Source: CAVQBP01 sp963848195
GTDB lineage: Bacteria > Bacteroidota > Ignavibacteria > Ignavibacteriales > Ignavibacteriaceae
Length of the DNA: 64,000 nucleotides
Reading direction: 5' to 3'
Assembly (NCBI GenBank): GCA_963848195.1
Contig: CAWKCY010000006.1
Location: 1 to 64,000 of the forward strand
The notes under the pieces: model-generated
What the model was told of the DNA's origin: nothing
The model's database searches: none
Seen by the model: only the letters and a program-made list of their open reading frames with translations
Part shown: positions 1 to 8,588 of the stretch, piece after piece
Position numbering within the stretch: position 1 is the stretch's first letter
Layout: every line of letters starts with the position of its first letter
Translations under genes and position numbers: made by a program

Positions 1-10
1 TATAGCGTAA

Positions 11-238
11 GTATAACGACCACATTTAAGCCGCAGCCCAAAACAAGAAACTTATATTTATTACTAATGACAAAGATTAAGCAAAACATGCGTAACTTGT
101 TTTTTCACACGCATGTTTTGCAAGACTATTAATTAAAATAACTCCGTTGAACAAGAAACTTGAAGCGGAGCAACTACTTTAAAAATCTCTAAAAAGCCGA
201 GTGCGTATACGCTGGCGGCTTGAAATGTTTTGTTAGGC
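11..238 (-). other. attC-like integron recombination site
   Basis: Read on the minus strand, the site opens with the R-box GCCTAAC (232-238) and closes with GTTATAC (complement of 11-17). The inner L-boxes pair as CATTTCAAGCCG (complement of 216-227) with CGGCTTAAATG (complement of 23-33), leaving one unpaired base in one arm. That layout, with a short unpaired spacer and one extrahelical base, is what defines attC sites. The centre holds further hairpins, including a perfect 13-bp stem (81-93 with 109-121). At about 228 bp the site is longer than most attC sites. The intI remnant at 4619-5341 supports the reading. The closing R-box deviates from the GTTRRRY consensus at one base. Confidence 0.6.
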
Positions 239-286
239 ACTGCATTTTGTTTACTATGCTTAAGAGACTATCCAATGAAAATGGCA

Positions 287-3127
287 CTATTTTATTAATA
301 ACATTTTGCTGGATTTAAATATGCTCCCTGCCTTTAATGTTATTATGTAAAGGCCACTCGCTAAACTACTCCCATCAAATTCAATTTTATAAATACCTTT
401 TTCTTTATTTTCATTTACTAATTCAGAAATTTCACGACCTAAAACATCAAATACTTTTATTTCAGCATGACCTTTTTGAGGTAAACTATAACTAATAATA
501 GTTATGGGATTAAATGGGTTAGGGTAATTACCCAAGCTTACTTCTTCAACATCAGAAACTGAAGATTGTTTTGAAATCTCTTCGCCTGAAGATTGCATTT
601 CATTCATTGCAAACTTGGAGAGAAAATTATCTTTGTAATTACTTATTAATTTGTTAAATGCTTCTGATGCTGATTTTTCCGAATTTAAATAATATTTATA
701 AATCAATCCTTGATCATAAAGTAATTCAGCTTTCAAATCATATTCAATAGATTGTTTATATAAATTGTCAGCCAAATTTAAAGCGTCATCATATTTTTCT
801 TGATCGACTAATTCCCATACTAAATATTTTTCAAAAAGGGTTTTGTAATTCATAAATTTTGAATCACTTAATTTTGTTTTGATAAAAGAATAAAATTCTT
901 GCTTTTCATCCAAAGTATTATAGACATGATATAAGTTAGATATTATATTACCAACTGATATTGGATCATTTGTATTCTGTAATAAAGATTTACTATCAAG
1001 TATTAATTTATCAAAGTCATTTCTATATTTATTAATCCCTTCAGATATGCTTAATTTTTCTTCACTAATTTTTCTTAAAATTTCCAAATACTTTATAGAA
1101 AAATTTTCATCATCTCCGGAATCAAAGGTAGAAACTTTAGCTAAATTATCTTTTCCCAAACCACAAACATGATTTTGACCTGTAGTAAAAACATTACCGC
1201 CTACTGCTCCAGGTAAACTTCGGCTATAAGTATTGCTTATTGCATAAGCATAGGCTCCGCTGTATGCACCAATGTCTAACAAGTTTGAACAGAATGTGTT
1301 ATTTGTGCCTACGTTATAATTTGTACCATTAGAGGTTAAATAAACAGCAACATCAAATTCTTGAATATTGTTATAATAAATATCGCCAGTCCCACCATAA
1401 GAATTATATGCAAAAGATGCCCCTCCAGTTAGAGCAGTAGAATATCCTAAATTTGTATATGTACCTGAATAATCATTAACTATCGTAGAGCCCATAAAAG
1501 TAATGCTATTTAAATTTGTATGGCTGCTGGAATTAATGGTTATAATTGAATTTTCTTTTAAATTTAATATATCAACGTAACTTGAATTAGTGACTGAAAT
1601 ACTTCCATTATTTATTGTTGAAGTTCCCTGCCCTGTTAAATCGACATTATTTTTACTGCTGAAGATTATATTTCCTGAATAGGTTTTTGACAATAATTCT
1701 ACAGTTTGACCGGAAGAACCATTATCTATTGCTGACTGTACCGTAGAGAATAATCCCTTTAAAGTGCCACCAGTTTTTAAATAAGCATTTAACCCTGTGA
1801 TAGTAGAACCTGACTGTTGAATAATTGTACCTCCGGTTGATTTTACATAATAACCATTTAAAACTAAAGTAGCTGTTGACTCTATCTTTAATGTTTTTCC
1901 TGAGGGAACACTTAAATTACCAGCCAAAGTGAATGACCTACCACTTAAGGTTTGGTTTTGTGATAATGTACCGGAAAGTTGAGGTTCTCTGAATAGTGAA
2001 ACAGCACCTCGATCTTCATTAAGTTTCCTTTCATTATCTGAATAGGTTGTATTTCCTCTGGTTACCCCTTGGAAACTCTTATTAGGATTGGACCAGAAAT
2101 TTTGACGTGTCTCGGTTGTATAATAAGACATAATTGTGCACCATTGTCCGGGTGGATAGCGAAAACCATGATTGTAAGTACCTCCATGATCATCAGTAGT
2201 ATCATGTCTTGCCCCTAAATTATGTCCTGTTTCATGTCCTAATGTATAGGTATCTCGAACTCTATTATAATTTGCGATTGCATAACCTGCATATGAAGTA
2301 TATTGGCTAGGGTATTCAATGAGATAACCATCGCCTGAAATGTCACTTCTATTCGTGATCAAAAAGCAAAGATCCGCGCTGTACTCATTTCTCAAGTTCT
2401 GTATAGTAGTATTTGTTCTAAAATCATATAATATATCGTCCATACTTTTAGTACCCTCAGAATAATTTAATTCTGTCGTTAGCACTAAATTGTATTCCAA
2501 ATCAATGTCATCACCAACAAAAGAACTATTTGCAGAATAGATAGCATTTTGAATTAGTCCAACTATGTCTGAAACTGCATTCTTAGCTGCGGTAGTATAC
2601 GCAACTAATATATCAATTGTTGAGTGTCCGGTTTTTACCGCATTACTTTTATTTAATTTATTTTCATTTTCAATAATTACAGGTGGTGCTTCCGGTTTTA
2701 ATTTAGAATAATCTACTTCAATAATTGCATGTATAGAATCATCTAACGGAATTATCGAATATTGTTTGTTATTTACCTGTATAGTACCTGTTATTTTTCC
2801 ATTTCTAATTACAAATGAAATAAAGTTAGAGTTATTTTTACTAGAAAAACTATAGCTAACAGAATCCAATCTATTCAATTTATTTATCGTAAAGCTGTAT
2901 AATGTATCAGAGAACAATTTAAAACCAATTTTATCAGAATTTAGAAAATCAAGATTGGTTAATTTCACAAGCTTTAATCTCTTAAATTTATCATTAGCTT
3001 TGATAATATTTAAGTAATGCTGCTGGCTTTCTTTAACAACTGCATTTTCATTTACATCATTAAAAATATTTTGAGAAAATGCAATTGAATGTAGCAATAC
3101 AAAAAGTAACAAGTAGAATTTTTTCAT
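287..3127 (-). CDS. Secreted reprolysin-type zinc metallopeptidase with type IX secretion C-terminal domain
   Basis: This 946-aa protein starts with a signal peptide (residues 1-18, ending AFS). A reprolysin/M12B-type zinc site, HETGHNLGARHD, lies at residues 298-309: the three His bind zinc and Glu299 is catalytic. The middle region (about 380-660) is rich in short beta-helix-like repeats, and a helical TPR-like stretch follows at about 690-840. The last 80 residues, from YPNPFNP to the terminus, form the type IX secretion sorting domain typical of Ignavibacteriota, so the mature protein is probably surface-bound or released. AAGGAG stands 8 bases before the ATG and fixes the start. The gene lies within the cassette-like segment between the core sites at 4049-4057 and 232-240. 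It is very large for an integron cassette. Confidence 0.88.
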   Translation of the reverse strand: MKKFYLLLFVLLHSIAFSQNIFNDVNENAVVKESQQHYLNIIKANDKFKRLKLVKLTNLDFLNSDKIGFKLFSDTLYSFTINKLNRLDSVSYSFSSKNNSNFISFVIRNGKITGTIQVNNKQYSIIPLDDSIHAIIEVDYSKLKPEAPPVIIENENKLNKSNAVKTGHSTIDILVAYTTAAKNAVSDIVGLIQNAIYSANSSFVGDDIDLEYNLVLTTELNYSEGTKSMDDILYDFRTNTTIQNLRNEYSADLCFLITNRSDISGDGYLIEYPSQYTSYAGYAIANYNRVRDTYTLGHETGHNLGARHDTTDDHGGTYNHGFRYPPGQWCTIMSYYTTETRQNFWSNPNKSFQGVTRGNTTYSDNERKLNEDRGAVSLFREPQLSGTLSQNQTLSGRSFTLAGNLSVPSGKTLKIESTATLVLNGYYVKSTGGTIIQQSGSTITGLNAYLKTGGTLKGLFSTVQSAIDNGSSGQTVELLSKTYSGNIIFSSKNNVDLTGQGTSTINNGSISVTNSSYVDILNLKENSIITINSSSHTNLNSITFMGSTIVNDYSGTYTNLGYSTALTGGASFAYNSYGGTGDIYYNNIQEFDVAVYLTSNGTNYNVGTNNTFCSNLLDIGAYSGAYAYAISNTYSRSLPGAVGGNVFTTGQNHVCGLGKDNLAKVSTFDSGDDENFSIKYLEILRKISEEKLSISEGINKYRNDFDKLILDSKSLLQNTNDPISVGNIISNLYHVYNTLDEKQEFYSFIKTKLSDSKFMNYKTLFEKYLVWELVDQEKYDDALNLADNLYKQSIEYDLKAELLYDQGLIYKYYLNSEKSASEAFNKLISNYKDNFLSKFAMNEMQSSGEEISKQSSVSDVEEVSLGNYPNPFNPITIISYSLPQKGHAEIKVFDVLGREISELVNENKEKGIYKIEFDGSSLASGLYIITLKAGSIFKSSKMLLIK

Positions 3128-3158
3128 TTCTTTTCTCCTTATTTTAGTTATTTACCTA

Positions 3159-3203
3159 TGTTATGCAAGATTCTCAAAGCTTTTATCGGATTTCTGCATA
3201 ACA
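3159..3203. repeat. 9-bp inverted repeat TGTTATGCA/TGCATAACA
   Basis: TGTTATGCA (3159-3167) and TGCATAACA (3195-3203) form a perfect inverted repeat with a 27-base loop, in the gap between the lipoprotein gene and the protease gene. It could act as a weak intercistronic hairpin. The arms resemble integron R-boxes (GTTATGC and GCATAAC), but in the reverse of attC order, so it is not an attC site by itself. It could be a junction scar between two cassettes. Confidence 0.4.
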
Positions 3204-3207
3204 AGAG

Positions 3208-3999
3208 TTAGTTACTTATTTTATAATTATTTAGAATGTCAATAAAATCTAAAAACCAATAAAAATTTGGCACTATAAATATTCTTACCTCTGCAACTAA
3301 TCCTATGTTGGATGCATAATAATAATAATAGTCATCGAAACCTGGATAATCTTCAGCTTCCCTTATTCTGATCCTAATAACAGAACAACTAAAGGTACCC
3401 GCTTTAGTTTTTACAGTATCGTTAATAGATATTAATCTTGTATCAAGCGGCATAATAGAACTAAACCCTGAAGGACCTAAAAATATGCTGTGAGCATTCC
3501 ATGATTTGTTCAGATTTATTTTTGTTGGTATAAAAATTCCTTTGTCTAATAAAGTATCTCCCTTTTCATCAAAAGCTCCCATGCTAAATAAACCTTCTTT
3601 TCCAATCCAGAAGACCTTATTAAAATTTGTATTCTCATTATTTAAATATGACGCGATAATATGGCAACTGAATAAAGTATCATTAAGTAAAAAATAGGTA
3701 GTATCAATAATTTCACGCCTGTAAGTATTGGTAGTTAGTATAGTATCTATATTAAAACCAAACGATTTGAAATTAATATAGCTCCAGTTTGAATCGTGGT
3801 TTTCAAATCCTGGAATTATATATTGATCATAATCCCAATAAGAACCTTTTTTAGAAGGCCAAAGAAAGTGCGTATAAGAATTAACAGTATCAATAGTTTT
3901 TATGGTAGGCGGACCAACAATATTGTTTTTACAACCTGAATTAAATAGAATGTTTATGAGGATTAAAAAAACTAATGCATATATAAATTTAAAAATCAT
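3208..3999 (-). CDS. Putative lipoprotein of unknown function
   Basis: About 263 aa from the start chosen here (MIFKFIYALVF). This gives a short basic n-region, a hydrophobic stretch and the lipobox NSGC near residue 23, so an SPII lipoprotein is expected. An earlier in-frame ATG at 4059 overlaps the GTTAGGCAC core site and would put 20 charged residues before the signal, so it is less likely. The body is rich in beta-type sequence with Tyr/Asp-rich stretches (DDYYYYYASN). No known domain is recognised. It is the first gene after the presumed attI site in the cassette-like segment and is followed in the same direction by the protease. Confidence 0.65.
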   Translation of the reverse strand: MIFKFIYALVFLILINILFNSGCKNNIVGPPTIKTIDTVNSYTHFLWPSKKGSYWDYDQYIIPGFENHDSNWSYINFKSFGFNIDTILTTNTYRREIIDTTYFLLNDTLFSCHIIASYLNNENTNFNKVFWIGKEGLFSMGAFDEKGDTLLDKGIFIPTKINLNKSWNAHSIFLGPSGFSSIMPLDTRLISINDTVKTKAGTFSCSVIRIRIREAEDYPGFDDYYYYYASNIGLVAEVRIFIVPNFYWFLDFIDILNNYKISN

Positions 4000-4048
4000 A
4001 ATTGTTTTTCTTATATTTTTTATATCATTAAATGTAATCTTACATAAA

Positions 4049-4200
4049 GTGCCTAACATATTTATTGAGTTGTTTTGATACCTTTCCTTTTATGTCTATA
4101 TCTAGACATTAATGTCTATATATACACACCTTTTTTCCAAATGTCTACATATAGACATATTTAAATGTCTATATGTAGACATTTTCCATTCTTGAAATGG
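4049..4200 (-). other. Candidate attI / first core site with palindrome cluster
   Basis: On the minus strand GTTAGGCAC (complement of 4049-4057) matches the integron core GTTRRRY. It is an 11-bp inverted match (TGTTAGGCACT) of the site at 231-241. Immediately upstream on that strand sits the palindrome cluster at 4092-4182, then the integrase companion ORF and intI. This is where attI would lie if the cassette segment 233-4056 was inserted next to intI. The 3' end of intI faces the cassettes, opposite to class 1 integrons but like the reverse arrangement described for some spirochaete and Chlorobium integrons. That no further attC is seen between the two core sites is consistent with one large cassette. 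Confidence 0.45.
4092..4182. repeat. Cluster of three 18-bp palindromes (TGTCTA-N6-TAGACA) plus a half site
   Basis: The palindromes are ATGTCTATATCTAGACAT (4092-4109), ATGTCTACATATAGACAT (4141-4158) and ATGTCTATATGTAGACAT (4165-4182). A half site AATGTCTATATATA starts at 4111. All share the arms ATGTCTA/TAGACAT. Such spaced palindromes suggest binding sites for a dimeric DNA-binding protein, either a repressor of the flanking genes or a recombinase accessory site. They lie between the 121-aa ORF and the lipoprotein gene, where attI is expected. They are not a CRISPR: the spacers are unequal and the units are palindromic. Confidence 0.7.
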
Positions 4201-4227
4201 AATCATTAATTTCTTTTTCTGAAATAT

Positions 4228-4593
4228 TTAAGCTACTATTCTATCTTCAAAACCTAATGCTAAAATATCTTTATATGGTAACTCCCACAATTTTAATTCC
4301 CTATTCCACTTTCCACCTGCATTTTTTATCAAGCTACCTATTTTTACCTCGCCATATTTAACTTTTACATGAAGAATCTTATTTAATGGTATTCTATAAC
4401 AATTCCTATTCCAATCCTTTTCGTCTACAATTATTTCAACAGTGGTTAATTTTTTCTTCTTCTCCTCATCAATCCTATATCTAATACATATAAGCTTTTT
4501 ACCATATTTTCTCTCCCAGCTCTTTGTCCCGTTTTGACTCGGATATAATGTCCTTTTAACTCTTATAAATTTATTTTTCATTAAGAATTTCAA
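4228..4593 (-). CDS. Small conserved protein accompanying the integrase
   Basis: 121 aa, basic, with no signal or membrane segment. It fits a widespread family of roughly 100-120 aa proteins of unknown function often found beside recombinases and transposases. The family pattern is visible: KLICIRYRID, then TVEIIVDEKDW, then AGGKWN, LWELPY and a terminal GFEDRIVA. It lies 25 bp downstream of intI on the same strand, so co-transcription is likely. Start: ATG at 4593 or the fifth codon (MKNKF). Family membership is from memory of the pattern and the function is unknown; a role in cassette or element biology is an inference from position. Confidence 0.6.
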   Translation of the reverse strand: MKFLMKNKFIRVKRTLYPSQNGTKSWERKYGKKLICIRYRIDEEKKKKLTTVEIIVDEKDWNRNCYRIPLNKILHVKVKYGEVKIGSLIKNAGGKWNRELKLWELPYKDILALGFEDRIVA

Positions 4594-4618
4594 TCTTATT
4601 TCTTACACAACTAAACCA

Positions 4619-5341
4619 CTACAATTTATCTGCTGGACTCTTAACTCCCATTCCTCCTTTTCTCATAACATGAGTATAAATCATTGTGGTATTTAAATCT
4701 TCATGGCCTAGTAATTCCTGAACTGTCCTTATATCATACCCATCTTCTAACAGATGTGTAGCAAAAGAGTGCCGGAAAGTATGGCAACTGCCTTGTTTCT
4801 TTATCCCCGCATTTTTAATTGCAGCTTTCACTACACGTTGAAGTACGCTTTCATCTATATGATGTCTTCGTTTCAATCCCGTCCTTTTATCTACCGATAT
4901 TTGTGAAGATGGAAATACATACTGCCAGCCTAATTCTTTATTTGCATTTCGATATTTCTTTTCCAATGCATATGGTAAATAGACCCCTCCAAAACCTTTT
5001 TTGATATCTTCATTATGTAAATTTTCAACTTTTATTAAATGACGCGTCAATTTATCTTTTATAATTTCCGGTAAAATTGTAACTCTATCTTTGTTGCCTT
5101 TTCCATTCCTTATATTTATTTGGTTATATTCAAAATCTATATCCTTAACTCGTAGCCTGACACATTCCATTAAACGTAATCCTGAACCATATAATAAATT
5201 CGCCATTATCCGGTTTACTCCTGTCAATTTATCCATTACAGCTTTCACTTCATTTTTAGTAAATACAACTGGTAATCTCTTCCCTTTTTTTGCCCAAATT
5301 AATTCTAATTTTTCTAATTCTTTGTTTAATACTTGCTTATA
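4619..5341 (-). pseudogene. intI: Integron integrase IntI, N-terminally truncated
   Basis: The preserved part is the catalytic half of an integron-type tyrosine recombinase. The IntI-specific insertion is clear: EDIKKGFGGVYLPYALEKKY followed by GWQYVFPSSQ, which separates IntI from XerC/XerD. The catalytic Arg (GSGLRLME), HTFRHSFATH, LGHEDL and the nucleophile Tyr in IYTHV are all present. Translation can be extended upstream of the first start codon (GTG at 5248) through QVLNKELEKLELIWAKKGKR, matching the usual region after FLYKEVL, but two stop codons then appear at 5342-5347. About 100 residues of the N-terminal DNA-binding domain are missing and AC-rich unrelated sequence follows. It is probably inactive as a full integrase. 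Confidence 0.85.
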
Positions 5342-5877
5342 TTATTAACAAGAATTTTTTTTCTCCAACCCACCACCAACCACCTACAACCAACAATCCA
5401 AAGAACACAGCTTCGCCATTTAAGTCACATCTGCTTTTGGGTAATTTTTATTCGTTGAGAGTTCTCCCTTGCCCACTTTATTTTATAGACAATTCAATTT
5501 ATATTGAAAAAATCTAATTTTCAATACAATTCTTTACAAATAAAAATTCCCAAAAGTACAATAAATATATGTCCCTGCCACCCTAAATCAATCTATTGTA
5601 GCCATACCGCATCGTTCATTCCGCATCCGCTTTTTTATATCTTTATACTTTTATCTTCTTTCTTTCCTTTTATCTCTGTTCTTGTTTCTTGTATCTGATT
5701 TTACATTGTCAATAATAATTCTATATTAAATAGACATTCATTCTTATTGCAAAATAATGCATCAATTATTATTTGTCACTGTAGTTTTTTCGCAGAGTCT
5801 AAATAAATTGAATCACGAAAGAAGATATGGGGACTATAGACTGGGTTTATGAAAATTGTAAAGCAAGTCAAGAAAAG
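5342..5877. other. Non-coding stretch with no recognised gene
   Basis: It begins with an AC-rich, low-complexity run (5360-5400) directly at the point where intI is broken and continues as AT- and CT-rich sequence. Short open frames here have no family features. The lost N-terminal part of intI cannot be found in it. Confidence 0.6.
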
Positions 5878-5973
5878 TTAATCTGCAATTGCTGCTGAAG
5901 CAGCATAAATTCTTTTTGCTCCGGAATCTAGTAATACTCTTCCGCATTCGGATATTGTAGCACCTGTAGTCAC
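5878..5973 (-). pseudogene. Fragment of comF (phosphoribosyltransferase C-terminus)
   Basis: The minus-strand reading gives VTTGATISECGRVLLDSGAK, then RIYAASAAIAD and a stop. This is the C-terminal end of ComF-type amidophosphoribosyltransferase-like proteins, including the TTGAT part of the PRPP-binding loop. The preceding DD of the loop is already lost, and sequence upstream of 5973 is unrelated. ComF proteins normally have about 220-240 aa, so this is a scar of a chromosomal gene cut off by a rearrangement beside the integron and IS region. Confidence 0.7.
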
Positions 5974-6285
5974 GGGTGTATTACAATAGTAACAAACAAA
6001 TTTTTATTAAAATTCGAAGCAGTCTTAATTCTAATTCTTGTAAAATTATAGATTATTGTTTCTCTTTATGAAGACAAATAGAAAACAACTATAAAATTTT
6101 TTAATATGTAATCATACCTATGTTTTTGAAGTTAGTGTTTTAGTTTCTTTTTTCAGAGGACGCAGTGGAAGCTTATCTATCTTCAATGTTCATATATAAA
6201 GATTTCTCTTGAAAAAAGATTTATAAAATATTAAAATTATTTTTAGATAATAATTTACTTCGCAATTACAAAAAGGGAAATAACA
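5974..6285. other. Non-coding stretch
   Basis: AT-rich sequence between the comF scar and the broken fibre-like gene. No gene, hairpin or repeat was recognised. AAAGGGA at 6271-6277 lies just before the ATG at 6286 and is a plausible ribosome binding site for the following gene. Confidence 0.5.
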
Positions 6286-7613
6286 ATGCAATCCCTCACA
6301 TATTCTCAAGCACAAACACTTATTGCAAATAATCAATTAACTCCAGCCGAATTATATAAGATAACAGACAAAAATGTAATATTAACTGCAATTAGTACAA
6401 ACCAATTTTCTACAAATGGAATTTACTTGTATTCTCATGGTGCAAAAGCATGGGGTGCAATCCAATTAACAGGAGGAACAGGAGGGAGCGTTAATACAAT
6501 TAAAGTAAATGGTATAAATGTTATGGCTGGTTCAGTATCATATCACTCAAATTCATATTCGCCTACGAGAAATGGAAATATTAATAGCCGGACATCTTTT
6601 AGTTACAATATTTCTTTATATACTACAGCTAATGACGTAGCTGCAAACATTAATAATTATCAATCGAATTACAAAGCATATGCTGTAAGAGATTGGATAG
6701 CCATTCAAACTGTTGCATCAGGCACAACCCCAAATAATTATCCAATCACGGGACAGCAACAAACATTAGTAAATGCAATTGATATGAGTATTTTTTTTTT
6801 TTTTATGGTAATAAAGCAAAAGATAGTATTATTGGCGCAAATATGCTGCGGGGTACCAGTCTTGTCTATGAGCAAACATTAGAAACTGCTGAATTTCAGC
6901 AAAATGAATTCGAATAAGGATCTATATGTATGGGGAATGAATTGATTGGAGGTTTTGGATATGATCACGCATTAGGTTATGGAGTAGAAAGTACTATATT
7001 CAATTATAATTACCTAACTAACGGTAAAGTAACTGCAAACAAACTTATCGGCGGTGTATGGTTTAAATATAATTCATTTTCTTCAAATGGATTCTTTGCA
7101 TCAAATGAATTGACATATTTCTCTGAATTTTCCGGCAATTCATCTTCAGCAAGTAGATTTTACAATAATAAAGTCGAAGGCTGGTTCTCTTTCTTAGGAA
7201 ATAATTTTACTTCTCATCTCTTATATGATGTTTATTTCCAGGATAGCGGATATATTGTCAGTAATACTTTCAACTATGGTATAATAGACGATGGTATAAT
7301 GGCAAATGTCGCTATTTATGGTAATACCTTAAATTATAACATTTGGGTAATGGGATATGTTAATGGAATAGTTGTAGCAAACTTGAGTTTTGGTGGAAAT
7401 TCGAATGAAAAGTTTATATTTGAACCATCGGGCGGTTCTAGGAAAAGAACATACAGTTTTGAAATACAGTTTGATGGAACTACAGGTCACGGTGCACAGG
7501 GAGATATAATTAATTTAATTCCTTTACGTGCTAACGAAATGGTTTATGGTGGAATATTAAGCAATAAATATGTTGAACGAAGCCGCAGAGCGGCAGCTTT
7601 AGAGCAAGAGTGA
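6286..7613 (+). pseudogene. Fibre-like repetitive protein, broken by a frameshift and a stop
   Basis: The first part (6286 to about 6800) starts MQSLTYSQAQTLIANNQLTP with AELYKITDKN, a start seen in phage-tail or appendage-like proteins. At a run of 14 T (6791-6804) the frame must change by one base to continue into YGNKAKDSIIGANMLRGTSL. That frame then meets TAA at 6915-6917 and continues in the same frame from 6930 to 7613. The second half is rich in Asn/Gly/Phe/Tyr with beta-helix-like periodicity (NYLTNGKVTANKLIGG). Both lesions would have to be read through to make one protein of about 440 aa. The ending YVERSRRAAALEQE looks like foreign sequence joined in frame. Function unknown; appendage or adhesin-like is a guess. 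Confidence 0.55.
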
Positions 7614-7692
7614 ATAGTTCTTTGACAAATTGAAGGCTCTCAAAACAGTCCTTGATTCTGAGGAGATAAATGATAAGTTCTTATTTGAAAAT

Positions 7693-7707
7693 AAACCTAG
7701 AAGGTTT
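7693..7707. repeat. Short hairpin AAACCT-AGA-AGGTTT before the IS genes
   Basis: A perfect 6-bp stem with a 3-base loop about 40 bp before the recombinase gene. IS91-type elements carry small palindromes close to their ends. The position fits a terminal hairpin, but the real element end was not determined. Confidence 0.35.
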
Positions 7708-7746
7708 ATAAATAAAATAATAACAAAAAATTAAAGGAGACTTATC

Positions 7747-8588
7747 ATGGGAGAACTAAAGGATCGAATGAAGATGTTAATGGAGTTAAAGAATTTCAGT
7801 CAAAGGACAATAGAATGTTACCTGATGTACATGAGAGATTATGTAAAGATAAATAAGAAATCACCGGCTGAAATGGGAGAGGAAGAAGTATTAAAATACT
7901 TGTACTATATGAGGAGTCAGAAGAAGTCAAGCTGGTCGGCAGTAAACATAGCCTATTCAGCGCTTAAGTTTTTTTATATAGAGGTAATGGGTAGAAGTTG
8001 GGATTTAAAGAAAATACCACGCCCTAAGGTAGAGAAGCGGCTGCCTGAGATTTTATCAAGAGAGGAAGTAAAAAGATTACTTGAATCAATCACCAATCTC
8101 AAACACCGAACAATATTGATGGCAACATATTCAGCGGGACTACGAATAAGGGAAGCCACAAGACTAAAGATAAGCGATATCGATAGTCAAAGGATGCAAA
8201 TAAGAATAAGTCAGGGTAAGGGAAAGAAGGACCGTTACAGTATATTATCAATGAAACTGTTGGAAGAGTTGAGAAGTTATTATAGGATACAAAAGCCCAA
8301 AGATTGGTTATTTCCCGGAAGAGATCTCAATGAGCCGGTACATATATCATCAATACAAAGGGCATTTCGAGATGCAAAAAAAAAGCGGGGATACGTAAGC
8401 ACGTAACCGTCCATTCATTACGACATAGTTTTGCAACCCATCTGCTTGAGAACGGATGCGACATATTCACCATACAAAAGCTGCTGGGTCATTCTAATCT
8501 AAGAACAACAAGCATATATCTTAGAATAAACCAGAAACATATAGATGGAATAGTCAACCCTCTTGATATGATTTTCTCCAATAAATAA
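7747..8588 (+). pseudogene. IS91-associated tyrosine recombinase, frameshifted at an A9 run
   Basis: The N-terminal SAM-like domain starts MGELKDRMKMLMELKNFSQR (AAGGAGAC 6 bases upstream of the ATG). The catalytic domain begins near residue 110 with the first Arg in YSAGLRIREA. At 8376-8384 there are nine A. As written the frame ends at 8406 after RGYVST. With one more A it continues as AGIRKHVTVHSLRHSFATHL, then LLGHSNLRTTSIYLRINQ, to a TAA at 8586-8588, restoring HxxR, the second His and the nucleophile Tyr. A full product of about 280 aa would then be translationally coupled to the transposase. The break may be mutation, an assembly error, or a slippage site of the kind some IS elements use. 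Confidence 0.8.

Noticed and set aside
3159..3203. A second attC site between the lipoprotein and the protease gene
   Set aside because: The arms resemble R-boxes but are in the reverse order (GTTATGC before GCATAAC) and no L-boxes are present.
4092..4182. CRISPR-like repeat array
   Set aside because: The units are palindromes of 18 bp with unequal, short spacers (one only 6 bp) and there are no cas genes nearby.
5290..5698. Short plus-strand open frames in the AC- and CT-rich stretch
   Set aside because: Low-complexity composition, no ribosome sites, one lies antisense to the intI remnant, and no family features.
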